This document shows, one piece after another, positions 29,910 through 40,662 of a stretch of DNA of 45,967 nt (the stretch's first letter is position 1; every line of letters starts with the position of its first letter). This DNA comes from Candidatus Coprousia avicola (lineage in GTDB: Bacteria > Actinomycetota > Coriobacteriia > Coriobacteriales > Coriobacteriaceae), in contig DVMF01000063.1 in the NCBI GenBank assembly GCA_018715125.1, positions 1 to 45,967 on the forward strand. Direction: 5' to 3'. The translations under genes were made by a program, and so were the position numbers. A model generated the notes under the pieces. It was not told the origin of the DNA and ran no database searches. It worked only from the letters and a program-made list of their open reading frames with translations.

Positions 29910-30694
29910 TCTTTATTAAGGAGGCGCGACACCCGCAGCAGCACGAGCTCGATGAACATCATGGCGATGATCTGGTCCTCGTAGAAGTTGATGGACTCAT
30001 CCCGGCTGATCCATGGCAGATAGTAGGTATGCGTAGCGTGCTCGGCAAGCTTAAGCGTACGGTTCATCGTGATGAGGTGCACGTCGACGCCGCGCTGCCG
30101 CATCGCGTCCATCGCCTCGTCGTAGCGCGCAAAGCCACGTCCGGAAAGCGTGATGACCACGGCGACGTCGCCCTCACCCAATATGTCGGCATCATCGCTC
30201 ATCACAATGGGGTCGCTCGTCCACTTGTTGTAGACACCGAGGCGCGTCAGGCGGTGCGAGAGCTGCTGGGCGCTCTCTGCGGTACGGTTGACGCCCCAGA
30301 TATCGATACGGCGCGCGCCGACGATGGCGTGTGCGAAAGCATCGACCTCCTCCTCGGTCACCGCGCTCGCGATGCGCCGGACATAGGAGGCGTACACGTC
30401 TGCGAGCCTATTGATATCCGAGGCAAGATCGCTCTCGCTCTCACCTACTGTCAAAGCCCCCTCGTGCGCCAGCAGGGCACGATTCATCGAGAAGCGGAAC
30501 TCGGAGAAGCCGTTGTACCCGAGCTTCTGGCTCAAGCGGATGAGCGCGGAGTTGGACGTCCCCGTAATCCGGGCAATCCGCGTGATGCTTCCCTGCAGGA
30601 TAAGTGCGGGATCGTCCAGAAAAGCCTCGGCGGCACGGGCCTCGGTTTTGGTGAGCGACGGCAGGGCGCGGCGCATATCCTCGAGAAGGCCCAT
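29906..30694 (-). CDS. MurR/RpiR-family regulator
   Basis: A 262-residue regulator. The HTH_6 domain covers about residues 3-75 (SLTKTEARAAEAFLDDP, ITRIARITGTSNSALIRLSQ, KLGYNGFSEFRFSMN). The SIS domain at about 115-230 (RRIDIWGVNRTAESAQQL, VAVVITLSGRGFARYDEAM) binds a phosphosugar. Start at 30694 (MGLLEDMRR) is supported by AGGGGGAG; an upstream ATG at 30742 is rejected because it overlaps the operator. It stands between two sets of TGGA-N6-TCCA sites and before the EIIC-sulfatase operon on the same strand, so it is most likely their regulator and autoregulated. Confidence 0.9.
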   Translation of the reverse strand: MGLLEDMRRALPSLTKTEARAAEAFLDDPALILQGSITRIARITGTSNSALIRLSQKLGYNGFSEFRFSMNRALLAHEGALTVGESESDLASDINRLADVYASYVRRIASAVTEEEVDAFAHAIVGARRIDIWGVNRTAESAQQLSHRLTRLGVYNKWTSDPIVMSDDADILGEGDVAVVITLSGRGFARYDEAMDAMRQRGVDVHLITMNRTLKLAEHATHTYYLPWISRDESINFYEDQIIAMMFIELVLLRVSRLLNKE

Positions 30695-30725
30695 CGGCTC
30701 CCCCTTTCGTGTGTGCGAATGTCTA

Positions 30726-30743
30726 ATTGGAACTATATCCAAT
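30726..30743. promoter_or_regulatory. operator in front of the RpiR gene
   Basis: ATTGGA-ACTATA-TCCAAT is a perfect 6+6 palindrome, 32 bases upstream of the rpiR start and two bases after the preceding gene's stop. It has the same TGGA-N6-TCCA core as the array at 29823-29909, which argues for autoregulation. Confidence 0.55.
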
Positions 30744-30744
30744 A

Positions 30745-31986
30745 TTAGCCCGCGGTGACCAGCGCGAGCGCACGGTCGCTGTCAGAGGCGTCCCCCGCCT
30801 CCATGCGCGCGACGACTTCGTCCGTATCCTCCCAATGGCGGCGGCCGTAGGGATCGTGCGCCTCGAGCCAGACCTCCTCGCTCGCCCGCAGGTTGGCCGC
30901 ATGCTCCACCTCATGCGGCAGCGCCGCCAGATAGGCGCGCATCCAGGCATCGAGGAGCATCCATTCGCGCTGCTGCGCGGTCGCATAGGCCTCGGCGAAG
31001 GGAAGTTCGAGGAGCGCGCCCGCCTCGTAGGTGCCGTCACGCCGGGTGAGGTCGCGATTGAGAAGCGCGAGCATGCGCCCCTCGACATCCTCCAGATGCG
31101 AGGCGATGCTCGCCTGCGGCTCCTCGAAGGGACGCACGAGCTCCGCGCGCCGCGCCTCCGCCTCGTCGGCCCGCGCCTTGCCCTCGTCCGCCCTCAGCGC
31201 CACGCGCGCATCGAGGTCGTTGAGCGCACGCTCCAGATGCTCGTGCTCACCGCGCGTCCAGAGCCGCTCGCGCACGAGCGCCGCCCAACGCGACGGAAGA
31301 CCGCTCGCCAGCAGCAGGGCGACCAAGCCGATAACGACGGCGAGCGCGATGCGCGCCCCAAGCGCGAGGTCGAGATACGGCAGTCCGAGCACCAGCGCGA
31401 CCAGCACCGCGCCCAGCGCGAGGCTCGCACCGATCCGCACCCGCGGGTCGATCGACGCACGCCCGCTGGCGAGCCGGGAGCCCTCCGCCGCGCGGTATCC
31501 CTCATGCAGGTGCTCCAGACGATGCACAAGCTCGGCGCGCGCCGCAGCGTCCTCCGCATTGGATGAGCGGTACGCTTCCACGGCACGGCAGGCCTCCTGA
31601 TACGCCGCATCGGCCGCGAGCGCCGCCTCAATCTGAGAGTCCAGCTCCGCGCGGGCGGCGACGAGCGCGCCGTGCTCGTCCACAAGCGGCTTGAGCAAGG
31701 CGTACTCCCGCCAGGCGTCATCCTCGAACCACCAGCCCCACGCGGCATCCCCCGCCTGCGTGATGGGCGGCTGCGCCGTCAGCGCGGCAGCAAGTACGTC
31801 TTCGTGCGCAGCGGTGCAGAGGCGGAGGTTCTCCGGGGCGTCGAATAAATCGCGCACCCGTTCAGCAACGGTGAGAGATGAGATATCGAGGGGCACGCGG
31901 GCGCAGAGGTCAGCCAGGCGCCGCTCCTCGTCACGGTAGGCATGCCAATGCTGCTGGAACTCGCGCATGTCATCCAAGTTGGCCAT
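30745..31986 (-). CDS. hypothetical membrane protein with coiled-coil flanks
   Basis: A 413-residue protein that I do not recognise. It starts at 31986 (MANLDDMREF) behind GGGGG. Residues 100-170 are charged and alanine-rich with heptad character. Two hydrophobic segments follow, at about 185-205 and 210-230, separated by a very short turn. A second charged coiled-coil stretch runs from about 245 to 310, then a C-terminal part with many Trp, Tyr and acidic residues (AHDPYGRRHWEDTDEV). The hairpin of two helices inside long cytoplasmic coiled coils suggests a membrane-anchored scaffold. It sits between valS and the RpiR gene without clear functional ties to either. Confidence 0.7.
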   Translation of the reverse strand: MANLDDMREFQQHWHAYRDEERRLADLCARVPLDISSLTVAERVRDLFDAPENLRLCTAAHEDVLAAALTAQPPITQAGDAAWGWWFEDDAWREYALLKPLVDEHGALVAARAELDSQIEAALAADAAYQEACRAVEAYRSSNAEDAAARAELVHRLEHLHEGYRAAEGSRLASGRASIDPRVRIGASLALGAVLVALVLGLPYLDLALGARIALAVVIGLVALLLASGLPSRWAALVRERLWTRGEHEHLERALNDLDARVALRADEGKARADEAEARRAELVRPFEEPQASIASHLEDVEGRMLALLNRDLTRRDGTYEAGALLELPFAEAYATAQQREWMLLDAWMRAYLAALPHEVEHAANLRASEEVWLEAHDPYGRRHWEDTDEVVARMEAGDASDSDRALALVTAG

Positions 31987-32080
31987 GATAACCCCCAGCG
32001 CGCGGCGTCTCGTGTGTCGTGTCGTTTGCTCGGCCGCCCCCTTATGGTACCTCGAGCGTGACCGTGCGCGGCAAATCAAC

Positions 32081-32115
32081 GAAAAAGAACCCGCCAGGCG
32101 CCCCCGACGGGTTCT
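32081..32115 (-). terminator. Rho-independent terminator of valS
   Basis: AGAACCCG (32086-32093) pairs with CGGGTTCT (32108-32115) and is followed on the minus strand by a run of T (32086-32082). It lies 39 bases after the valS stop, a textbook intrinsic terminator. Confidence 0.8.
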
Positions 32116-32153
32116 CTCGTTGGCGCTGCGGCCACGGTGCGCGACAGCGCCCC

Positions 32154-34874
<2,721 letters not shown>

Positions 34875-34929
34875 GGGCACCTCTATGCTCAAATCTCAAA
34901 TCGGAAACACGCGATACACGTATTGCAAG

Positions 34930-34956
34930 AGGATAGCACAGGAGGTGCGACCGCAA
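34930..34956 (-). promoter_or_regulatory. candidate valS promoter
   Basis: TATCCT (34930-34935) preceded by TG as an extended -10, with TTGCGG (34951-34956) at a short 15-bp spacing. This leaves a leader of about 50 bases. Confidence 0.35.
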
Positions 34957-34990
34957 GACGCAGGCCGTCACGAGGACGCTCTCTGTTTAT

Positions 34991-35105
34991 GGGCGATATT
35001 TGGACACGACGAGCGTTCTCGGGCGAGATGTGGACAGGATTAGGCATCTGGGCGTCCATATTTCGCCCGAGAACGTTTCTTGTGTCCGCTTCTCGCCCGA
35101 GAACG
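34991..35105. repeat. four copies of a ~23-bp motif in a nested dyad
   Basis: Within the 432-base gap 34875-35306, the motif CGTTCTCGGGCGA followed a few bases later by GGACA occurs at 35014-35036 (plus), 35054-35075 (minus) and 35083-35105 (minus). A shorter copy, GGGCGATATTTGGACA, is at 34991-35006 (plus). The order is two forward then two reversed, so copies 2 and 3, and 1 and 4, can pair. Repeats of this kind occur at the ends of some IS21-like elements and as multi-site operators. No transposase is present. Confidence 0.6.
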
Positions 35106-35146
35106 CCACACGGGGCGCGGCAGGACCCATCCGCCGGCCTTGCCAT

Positions 35147-35256
35147 GAGGGCGCGCCACGTCGCAGCTGACGCTGAGAGAAGTTCGCCTTCATCGAGACA
35201 GACGCGGAGAGAAGTTCGTTCCCCGTCGCGGCGGACGCAGCAACGAGCGCGCCCTC
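35147..35256. repeat. inverted repeat enclosing two direct repeats
   Basis: GAGGGCGCGC (35147-35156) returns inverted at 35247-35256. Between them GACGC-N-GAGAGAAGTTCG occurs twice, at 35169-35186 and 35201-35218 (17 of 18 bases equal, 32-base period). It directly follows the motif cluster at 34991-35105 and precedes the end of sulfatase 2. No coding sequence was seen in it. Confidence 0.5.
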
Positions 35257-35306
35257 GTCGTGATGGGTACGGCGAGAACGCGCTCATGACCGGAAAGGCG
35301 GCCGTG

Positions 35307-36797
35307 CTACCGCTCACGCCGGCATTGGAGCAGGTTCGTGAGCCGGCGGCCGGTGACGAGCTCCCCGTCCTTCACGAAGCCCTCCTCGCGCCTCGCAAGC
35401 TCGGCGATGAGCACGGAGCGCAGCTCCGCCACGCGCTGTGCGCAGGCAGGTTCGTCGATGGCATCATGCGACTCGCGCGGGTCGGCGGCGAGGTCGAAGT
35501 ACTGCTCGCGTCCCGTCTGGCTGAACCAGATGTACTTGTCGTGCGATGTCACGATATAGTGGTTCGATTGCTCGCGATCCCGCACGTGCTCGCCGTGGAT
35601 GTAGGTGCGCTGCAGGCTCCCCCGCCCCAGCACCTCGCTCGCGAGGGACAATCCATCGACCGTGTCGGGCACGCCCGCACCCGCGAACTCCAAAAGCGTC
35701 GGCATGATGTCCATGAGTTCGACCACCTGCTCGGAGCGCCGCCCGGCATAGCCCTCCCCTGCGCCCATCGCCGCTGCCGCCTGCTTCCCAGTGCGGACGA
35801 TAAGCGGTATGTGCGCGGACCCCTCATAGGGCAGCACCTTGCGAAACAGGGAGTGGTCGAAGAGCATCTCCCCGTGGTCCGAGGTGAACACCACGATCGT
35901 GTTGCCATAGGTCCCGTCGTTCTCGAGGGCGGTGATGAGGCGTCCCACCTGATGGTCGATGTGCGTGATGCATGCATAGTACCCTGCCATCGCCTGACGA
36001 CGAAGCTCCGCATCGCGGCAACCGTGAACGCTGTCGAGGACCATGCCGTCGCGCTCGGTCGCCTCGACGTCGTCCCAGTCTCCCGAGGCGGGCGGGCGTA
36101 GGTCGCGCCCGCCATAGAAGTCAAAGTAGCTCTGGGGGGCATCGAATGGCGGATGTGGGCGCACGAAGCTTGCGGTGAGGAAGAACGGCCGCGTGCGGTC
36201 GCGCGTCTCGAGGAAGCGGATGGACTCATCGACCACCCAGTTCGTGGGATGGTAGCGCTCCTCGTAGATCCAGGGATGCGTGATCCAAGAATTGTTCTCG
36301 ACGCCCGAGCCGTTCACATCGAATGAAGCGCCCAAGCGGTCGCGCATGTCGCGCATGTAATCATCGGAAACCGCTTGGTGCTGCCAATACGGCGTATCGG
36401 CATGGCGATAGTGGCCGATGTATCCGTCATGCAGCTTGAGCGTCTGGAAGCCGCAGGCGAGACGGGGCGGATGCACGTGCATCTTGCCCACGCACGCCGT
36501 CTGGTAGCCGGCGCAGCCGAGTTCCTCGGCAAGATAATGATCGTACTCCCAATCTACGCCATCCTGATAGCCCACGCGGCCATGGGAGGAAGGGGCCTGG
36601 CCGGTAAGGAGCCCTGCGCGCGCCGGAATACAGCTCGGGCAGGCGGAGTAGGCGTTCTCGAAGAGCGTTCCCTCCGCAGCGAGCGTATCGAGGTAGGGCG
36701 TCTTCACGTCCGGATGCCCGGCGGCTCCCAGGCAATCGCCGCGCAGCTGGTCGCAGACGATGAGAACGATATTAGGTTGAGCAATCGGACGAGCCAT
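35307..36797 (-). CDS. Cys-type sulfatase 2 (S1 family), cytoplasmic
   Basis: A 496-residue type I sulfatase. The formylglycine core is C56-I-P-A-R followed by AGLLTGQ. The metal-binding and active-site residues are visible in LIVCDQLRGD, VGKMHVHP (canonical Lys and His), ASFVRPHPPFDAPQ and FTSDHGEMLFDH. It starts MARPIAQPNIVLIVCD, without a signal peptide, so it works in the cytoplasm. AAGGAG precedes the ATG at 36797. It is the last gene of the mannose-PTS/sulfatase cluster, following the two unknown membrane-associated proteins. The sulfated substrate is unknown; import by the cluster's own PTS is the natural proposal. Activation presumably depends on the maturases at 10859 or 43785. Confidence 0.92.
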   Translation of the reverse strand: MARPIAQPNIVLIVCDQLRGDCLGAAGHPDVKTPYLDTLAAEGTLFENAYSACPSCIPARAGLLTGQAPSSHGRVGYQDGVDWEYDHYLAEELGCAGYQTACVGKMHVHPPRLACGFQTLKLHDGYIGHYRHADTPYWQHQAVSDDYMRDMRDRLGASFDVNGSGVENNSWITHPWIYEERYHPTNWVVDESIRFLETRDRTRPFFLTASFVRPHPPFDAPQSYFDFYGGRDLRPPASGDWDDVEATERDGMVLDSVHGCRDAELRRQAMAGYYACITHIDHQVGRLITALENDGTYGNTIVVFTSDHGEMLFDHSLFRKVLPYEGSAHIPLIVRTGKQAAAAMGAGEGYAGRRSEQVVELMDIMPTLLEFAGAGVPDTVDGLSLASEVLGRGSLQRTYIHGEHVRDREQSNHYIVTSHDKYIWFSQTGREQYFDLAADPRESHDAIDEPACAQRVAELRSVLIAELARREEGFVKDGELVTGRRLTNLLQCRRER

Positions 36798-36825
36798 GGC
36801 TCTCCTTCCCTAGATGCGCCGACCG

Positions 36826-36866
36826 CCCTGCGTGACAGCGGTGCCAGGGGAAGCTCTCACGCAGGG
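36826..36866 (-). other. intergenic hairpin within the sulfatase cluster
   Basis: CCCTGCGTGA (36826-36835) and its complement (36857-36866) form a 10-bp perfect stem with a 21-base loop, between the small membrane protein and sulfatase 2. There is no T-run. It may be a processing or partial-termination site that tunes expression of the last gene. Confidence 0.4.
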
Positions 36867-36878
36867 AGCCGGAACCGT

Positions 36879-37346
36879 TCAGTGAATCTTGCGCATATCG
36901 GCGAGAAAAGCCTCGACCGCGCCGGCATCGGCCCCGAGCAGAACGAGCTCGCGCTCGGCACCGCGCATCGTGTAGCGCACGGACACGCCGCCCGCGACCG
37001 CGACGGATTCGACCCGCTCGACGCGATCCCAGCCCACGCGCATGCCGCCCTGATAGATCCCGTGCGGCCCCATGCCGGAGCGCACGAGGGCAAGCGAGGC
37101 GCCTACCGCGACGAGGACACAGCACGCGGAGAAGTCGTCGGGCTGCGCGCCCCGCACGACGAAGTACCCGATACCGAGGATGGCAACCGCAGCCGCGACG
37201 ACCGCGTTCACCGGCGCGCGGGGTACCGCGAACCTCAACGAGCCCCGCTGGTCGATGGCGAGGTACACGCTATAGCAGACCAGCAGGGCGGCCACGATGA
37301 CAAGGGTCCACTCGAGAACGCCGAAGCTTGAGAAAAACGCGGGCAT
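36879..37346 (-). CDS. membrane protein with a C-terminal PH-like/DUF5673-like domain
   Basis: A 155-residue protein. Three hydrophobic helices lie at about residues 12-32, 45-64 and 72-90. A soluble C-terminal domain follows (GIYQGGMRVGWDRVERVES, then VRYTMRGAERELVLLG and AVEAFLADMRKI). The alternation of strands ending in one helix resembles bacterial PH-like domains such as DUF5673; this is recognition from memory, not a search. Start at 37346 behind AAGGGATGA, four bases after the stop of the TPR-like gene, so the two are coupled. It sits between two sulfatase genes. Its role there is unknown. Confidence 0.7.
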   Translation of the reverse strand: MPAFFSSFGVLEWTLVIVAALLVCYSVYLAIDQRGSLRFAVPRAPVNAVVAAAVAILGIGYFVVRGAQPDDFSACCVLVAVGASLALVRSGMGPHGIYQGGMRVGWDRVERVESVAVAGGVSVRYTMRGAERELVLLGADAGAVEAFLADMRKIH

Positions 37347-37350
37347 GAAC

Positions 37351-37959
37351 TCATCCCTTCACGGGCGCGCGCATGTGCTTCTCGGAGCGCTTGAGATAGC
37401 GCTCGCTTGCCGCGGCATCGCCCTTGTTCTCGTACTGCAGGGCCAGCAAGAGCTCGAGGAAGCCTCGATCGACCCCGTGGAGCCCCTCGACGCGGCGCTC
37501 CATGTCCTCGATATATCCCCAGCCCTTCTTGATGTAGATGTCGTGCATCATGCGCGCCTCCGCGACGGCGTCGGCGTCTTCCCAGGTCTCGATCTCGGCG
37601 AGGAGCCTCGTCGCCCCTTCGGCATTGCCGCGCTCGAGATAGTAGTTGAAGGCCTTCCCCACGAGCTCGCGGCGCTGCCGGTCGTTCTGCCTCATAGAGA
37701 GCATCCGCTCGATCACGGAATCCGCCTCGCCGTACGCATCGAGCGCAAGATACCCGTTGAGCTGCATAAACGAGCGATTCCAGGCAGGGAAGACGAGCTT
37801 CGCGAGCGGTTTCTCGAGCAAGGCGAGGTACGCGCGCACCTCCCCCTGCTCGAGAAGCGAGGCCAGCTCATGGGTATATGCGCGCTTCGCCACTTCAGTG
37901 AGGATCAAAAGCGCCGTCGCGGCGATGAGTATCACGGCGCCGATGATGCGGATATCCAC
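37351..37959 (-). CDS. membrane-anchored helical-repeat (TPR-like) protein
   Basis: A 202-residue protein with one N-terminal membrane helix (VDIRIIGAVILIAATALLIL) and a helical body of TPR-like pairs: AYTHELASLLEQGEVRAYLA, FMQLNGYLALDAYGEADSVI and ELLLALQYENKGDAAASERY. The GTG start at 37959 is supported by GGGAGG; the longer frame upstream is arginine-rich noise overlapping the sulfatase stop. It follows sulfatase 3 by 47 bases and is coupled to the next small membrane protein. TPR-like proteins often hold partners together at the membrane. Any link to sulfatase or PTS function is guesswork. Confidence 0.72.
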   Translation of the reverse strand: MDIRIIGAVILIAATALLILTEVAKRAYTHELASLLEQGEVRAYLALLEKPLAKLVFPAWNRSFMQLNGYLALDAYGEADSVIERMLSMRQNDRQRRELVGKAFNYYLERGNAEGATRLLAEIETWEDADAVAEARMMHDIYIKKGWGYIEDMERRVEGLHGVDRGFLELLLALQYENKGDAAASERYLKRSEKHMRAPVKG

Positions 37960-38006
37960 GAAGCCTCCCTGTCGTGTAGGAGCCTGTCCGGTAGGACCGC
38001 GCGAAC

Positions 38007-39506
38007 CTAGGACAGGCCCAGGCGGTCGAATTGCTCGGCGGGCGCGTCGTGCTCGACGAGGCCACGTCGCAGCAGCGCGACCATGCACTCCTCGGCGGGG
38101 GCATCCTTCCCCGCCAGGTTATGGACCTGGGCATAGTCCCCGTCCAGATCGAAGAGCAGCGAGTCGCGCACCTCTTCCAGGCAGTCCTCGCGCTGGTCGA
38201 TGTTCGCCGGCTTCTTGCAGGGGAACCGGTAGACGGGATAGTCCGTCCACGAGAGGAAGCGCCCCATCTCGATGTCATCCACGCAATCGGTGCCCATCTT
38301 CTTGCGGATGGTATGGGGAATGGCCGCGTACTCGTAGCACGGGCGGTTTCCCGGCACGGGAGCACGGAAGTAGGTGTAGCGGCCATCCGTCACGTTCACC
38401 GTCATGGCGTGCACGCCATAGAGCGCATAATCGCGCGTCGGGGCAGTCGCATCGGTCATCAGCGGCATGAGCGATGTGCCGCGCACGGACGATGGCACCT
38501 CGCAACCGTATGCATCGAGAAGCGTAGGCATGATATCGATCGCCTGGGTCAGCTGACCGGCGCGCTCGCCTGCCCGAGCACCCCCCGGGAAGTGCACGAT
38601 AAACGGCAGATGGGCGAGCTCGTTATACAAATGCATGTAATTCTTGCCCAGATAGTCGCGATCGCCCAGGAAATACCCGTGATCGGTGGTCACGAGAATC
38701 ATCGTGTCATCGTAGATGCCGCGCGCCTTGAGCGCATCGATGAGCGTGCCGAACCAATGGTCCGTGCACGTCACCAGCGCCTTATAGCGACGCTGCACGT
38801 ACTCGATTGCTCTCTCGGGAATATCCGTCTCGCTCACGCGACGATAGGGCGGGATCTCGAAGTAATCGCGATCGAGTCCCTCGGCACCGCCGTACATGTC
38901 CATGTAGCGGTCGGGCACATCGAAGGGCTCATGCGGGTCGAACGCCTCGACCATGAGGAAGAAGTCGTCGTTCTCGGCATTTTCCTCGATGAAGTCGCAG
39001 GCCGCCCGGAAGGTGCGCGGGCTCGGCATGTCCTCCTCGCGTGGCCACTTCGCCCGATTCTTCTGATACTGCTCGCGCACACGGCCGTAGAAGGTCTCGG
39101 GCATGTTGTCGGGCTCGTCGATGCGGCTCACCCACGGGTCGCCCTCCTGGCCGCGGAAGAGCTCCCAGCTGTTGAACAGCTGGAGATAGCCCTCGCCGCC
39201 CGTGCGAGCATAGTGGCAATGGTCCGTCTTGATGCAGGTATAGGTGCCGCCCGCCCGCAGACCGTCCACGAGCGTGGCGTCGAAGGGCTCGATGGGGCCC
39301 CAGGGTCGCTCGAGGAAGTTGTAGCGCCCGCACATGATGTCGCGGCGCGCGGGCATGCACGGCGCGGAGCCGATCCAATGGTTGTCGAAGACCAGCGAGT
39401 CCTCGGCGAATGCGTCGAGATGCGGCGTATGGGCGGCTCCCTCGGGGTTGTAGCACCCCAGCGCATCCCTGCGAAGGGTGTCCATCAGCACCAGGATCGT
39501 TCTCAT
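38007..39506 (-). CDS. Cys-type sulfatase 3 (S1 family), cytoplasmic
   Basis: A 499-residue type I sulfatase of a different subfamily from the other two. The formylglycine core is C50-M-P-A-R in IGSAPCMPARRDIMCGR. Other active-site features are VLMDTLRRD, IKTDHCHYA (Lys with two His), EAFDPHEPFDVP and VTTDHGYFLGDRDYLGK. It begins MRTILVLMD directly with the first strand, so there is no signal peptide. Start at 39506 behind AAAGGG. It follows the mannose-family PTS genes after a 328-base gap with three hairpins, and precedes the TPR-like gene. It is likely a cytoplasmic desulfatase for a PTS-imported sugar, needing an anSME. Confidence 0.92.
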   Translation of the reverse strand: MRTILVLMDTLRRDALGCYNPEGAAHTPHLDAFAEDSLVFDNHWIGSAPCMPARRDIMCGRYNFLERPWGPIEPFDATLVDGLRAGGTYTCIKTDHCHYARTGGEGYLQLFNSWELFRGQEGDPWVSRIDEPDNMPETFYGRVREQYQKNRAKWPREEDMPSPRTFRAACDFIEENAENDDFFLMVEAFDPHEPFDVPDRYMDMYGGAEGLDRDYFEIPPYRRVSETDIPERAIEYVQRRYKALVTCTDHWFGTLIDALKARGIYDDTMILVTTDHGYFLGDRDYLGKNYMHLYNELAHLPFIVHFPGGARAGERAGQLTQAIDIMPTLLDAYGCEVPSSVRGTSLMPLMTDATAPTRDYALYGVHAMTVNVTDGRYTYFRAPVPGNRPCYEYAAIPHTIRKKMGTDCVDDIEMGRFLSWTDYPVYRFPCKKPANIDQREDCLEEVRDSLLFDLDGDYAQVHNLAGKDAPAEECMVALLRRGLVEHDAPAEQFDRLGLS

Positions 39507-39581
39507 GCAAGCGCCCTTTCTCTATGATGGCGGGCACGGTGACCGCCCGCTCGCGTTTGTGGGTATAACGCTCATGTTCCA

Positions 39582-39712
39582 CAAGATGCCCGGAATATGC
39601 GATGAAGTCCGGGCATGTTGAGGGACACGGGTGTCCGGACCCGCCGTGCGGCAAGCAGCGGGTCCGGACCGCTCGCATGGGGCGCCGCGGTGATGCTTCG
39701 GGCGCCCCATGC
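39582..39712 (-). other. three successive stem-loops between the PTS and sulfatase genes
   Basis: The 328-base gap 39507-39834 holds no gene. It contains H1 (39582-39594 with 39608-39620, 12 of 13 pairs), H2 (GTCCGGACCCGC at 39633-39644 with 39658-39669, perfect) and H3 (GCATGGGGCGCC at 39675-39686 with 39701-39712, perfect), each with a 13-14 base loop. A smaller stem lies at 39530-39550 near the sulfatase start. No T-runs follow. They may stabilise mRNA ends, attenuate transcription, or form a small RNA. Confidence 0.55.
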
Positions 39713-39834
39713 CCTTTGCGTGACAACGGTGCGAACGCCGGTCACGCGATTACGTTGCGATGACGTCGTGCATGCGGTGCCACGCGCCCGGCATCATGAA
39801 GCCGGTAGGCGCGGCGCCGAGAGGCCGACCGTCC

Positions 39835-40662
39835 TTACGCGAAGATGCTGACGCCGGTGTAGTAGCCGATGGCAGCGAAGACGAGCGCGAACACGATGAT
39901 ACCGATGATCACCTGGGCGGTGTTCTTGCCCTGACCCTTCTTGATGAGCTTATAGCAGATCAAGGTGAGGATGACCGGCAGCATGTACGGCATGACCGCG
40001 TCGAGCTGGGTCTGGATGACGAGCGGATCGCCCTCAGAAAAGGCGAACTGCAGCCCTGTGGTGAGCTTGACCGTCTGCGGGATCAAGCAGCCCACGACGA
40101 TGACGCCGAGGACGTTGGCGAGGTTGCCGAGGCGCTCGATGAGCGCGACGCCGCCCTGCTCGATGAGCTCCATGCCCTTGGTGTAGCCCATGTGGATGCC
40201 GAAGTACTTCAGCGGCCAGTAGAGCACGTTGATGAGCAGGAACATGACGAGCGGGCCGATGAGCGAGCCATTGCTGACGCAGAGCGACGCGCCGATGGAA
40301 CCGGCGATGGGGTACCACGTGAGGTTCAGCATCGAGTCACCGAGGCCGGCGAACGGGCCCATGAGCGAGGTCTTGATGCCGGTCACGGCGTCCTTGTGGT
40401 CCTCGTCGGTGGTCTCCTCGAGCGCGGCGCAGATGCCCAGGATGAACGGGATCGCGAGCGGATGGGTGTTGAAGTACTCGAGATAGCGCCTCATCGCCGT
40501 GACGCGCTCCTCCTTGGGGCGGTCCTTGTAGAGCTCCTCAAGGACCGGCGAGAAGCAGTAGGTGAGCGAGAGCGACTGCATGCGCTCGTAGTTATGCGCG
40601 AACTGGCAGCCCTGAGTGCGCAGAAGAACCTTGTTCAGGGCGTGATTGCTGACGTGAGCCAT
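39835..40662 (-). CDS. PTS mannose-family EIID component
   Basis: A 275-residue membrane subunit of the mannose-type permease. Family signatures are NYERMQSLSLTYCFSPVL and YNTHPLAIPFILGICAALEE-like text (here FNTHPLAIPFILGIC), TSLMGPFAGLGDSMLNLTWY in the centre, and a C-terminal pair of helices. The start overlaps the EIIC stop by one base (TAATG). It works with EIIC in forming the translocation channel. Mannose-family systems carry mannose, amino sugars, sorbose or glycosaminoglycan disaccharides; the sulfatases downstream favour an amino-sugar or glycosaminoglycan-type substrate, which is inference. Confidence 0.94.
   Translation of the reverse strand: MAHVSNHALNKVLLRTQGCQFAHNYERMQSLSLTYCFSPVLEELYKDRPKEERVTAMRRYLEYFNTHPLAIPFILGICAALEETTDEDHKDAVTGIKTSLMGPFAGLGDSMLNLTWYPIAGSIGASLCVSNGSLIGPLVMFLLINVLYWPLKYFGIHMGYTKGMELIEQGGVALIERLGNLANVLGVIVVGCLIPQTVKLTTGLQFAFSEGDPLVIQTQLDAVMPYMLPVILTLICYKLIKKGQGKNTAQVIIGIIVFALVFAAIGYYTGVSIFA

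Noticed and set aside
34875-34930. T-box leader before valS
   Set aside because: The conserved AGGGTGGAACCGCG-type T-box sequence and a long leader are absent.
34991-35218. CRISPR array
   Set aside because: The repeats differ in orientation and spacing, spacers are irregular or absent, and no cas genes are present.
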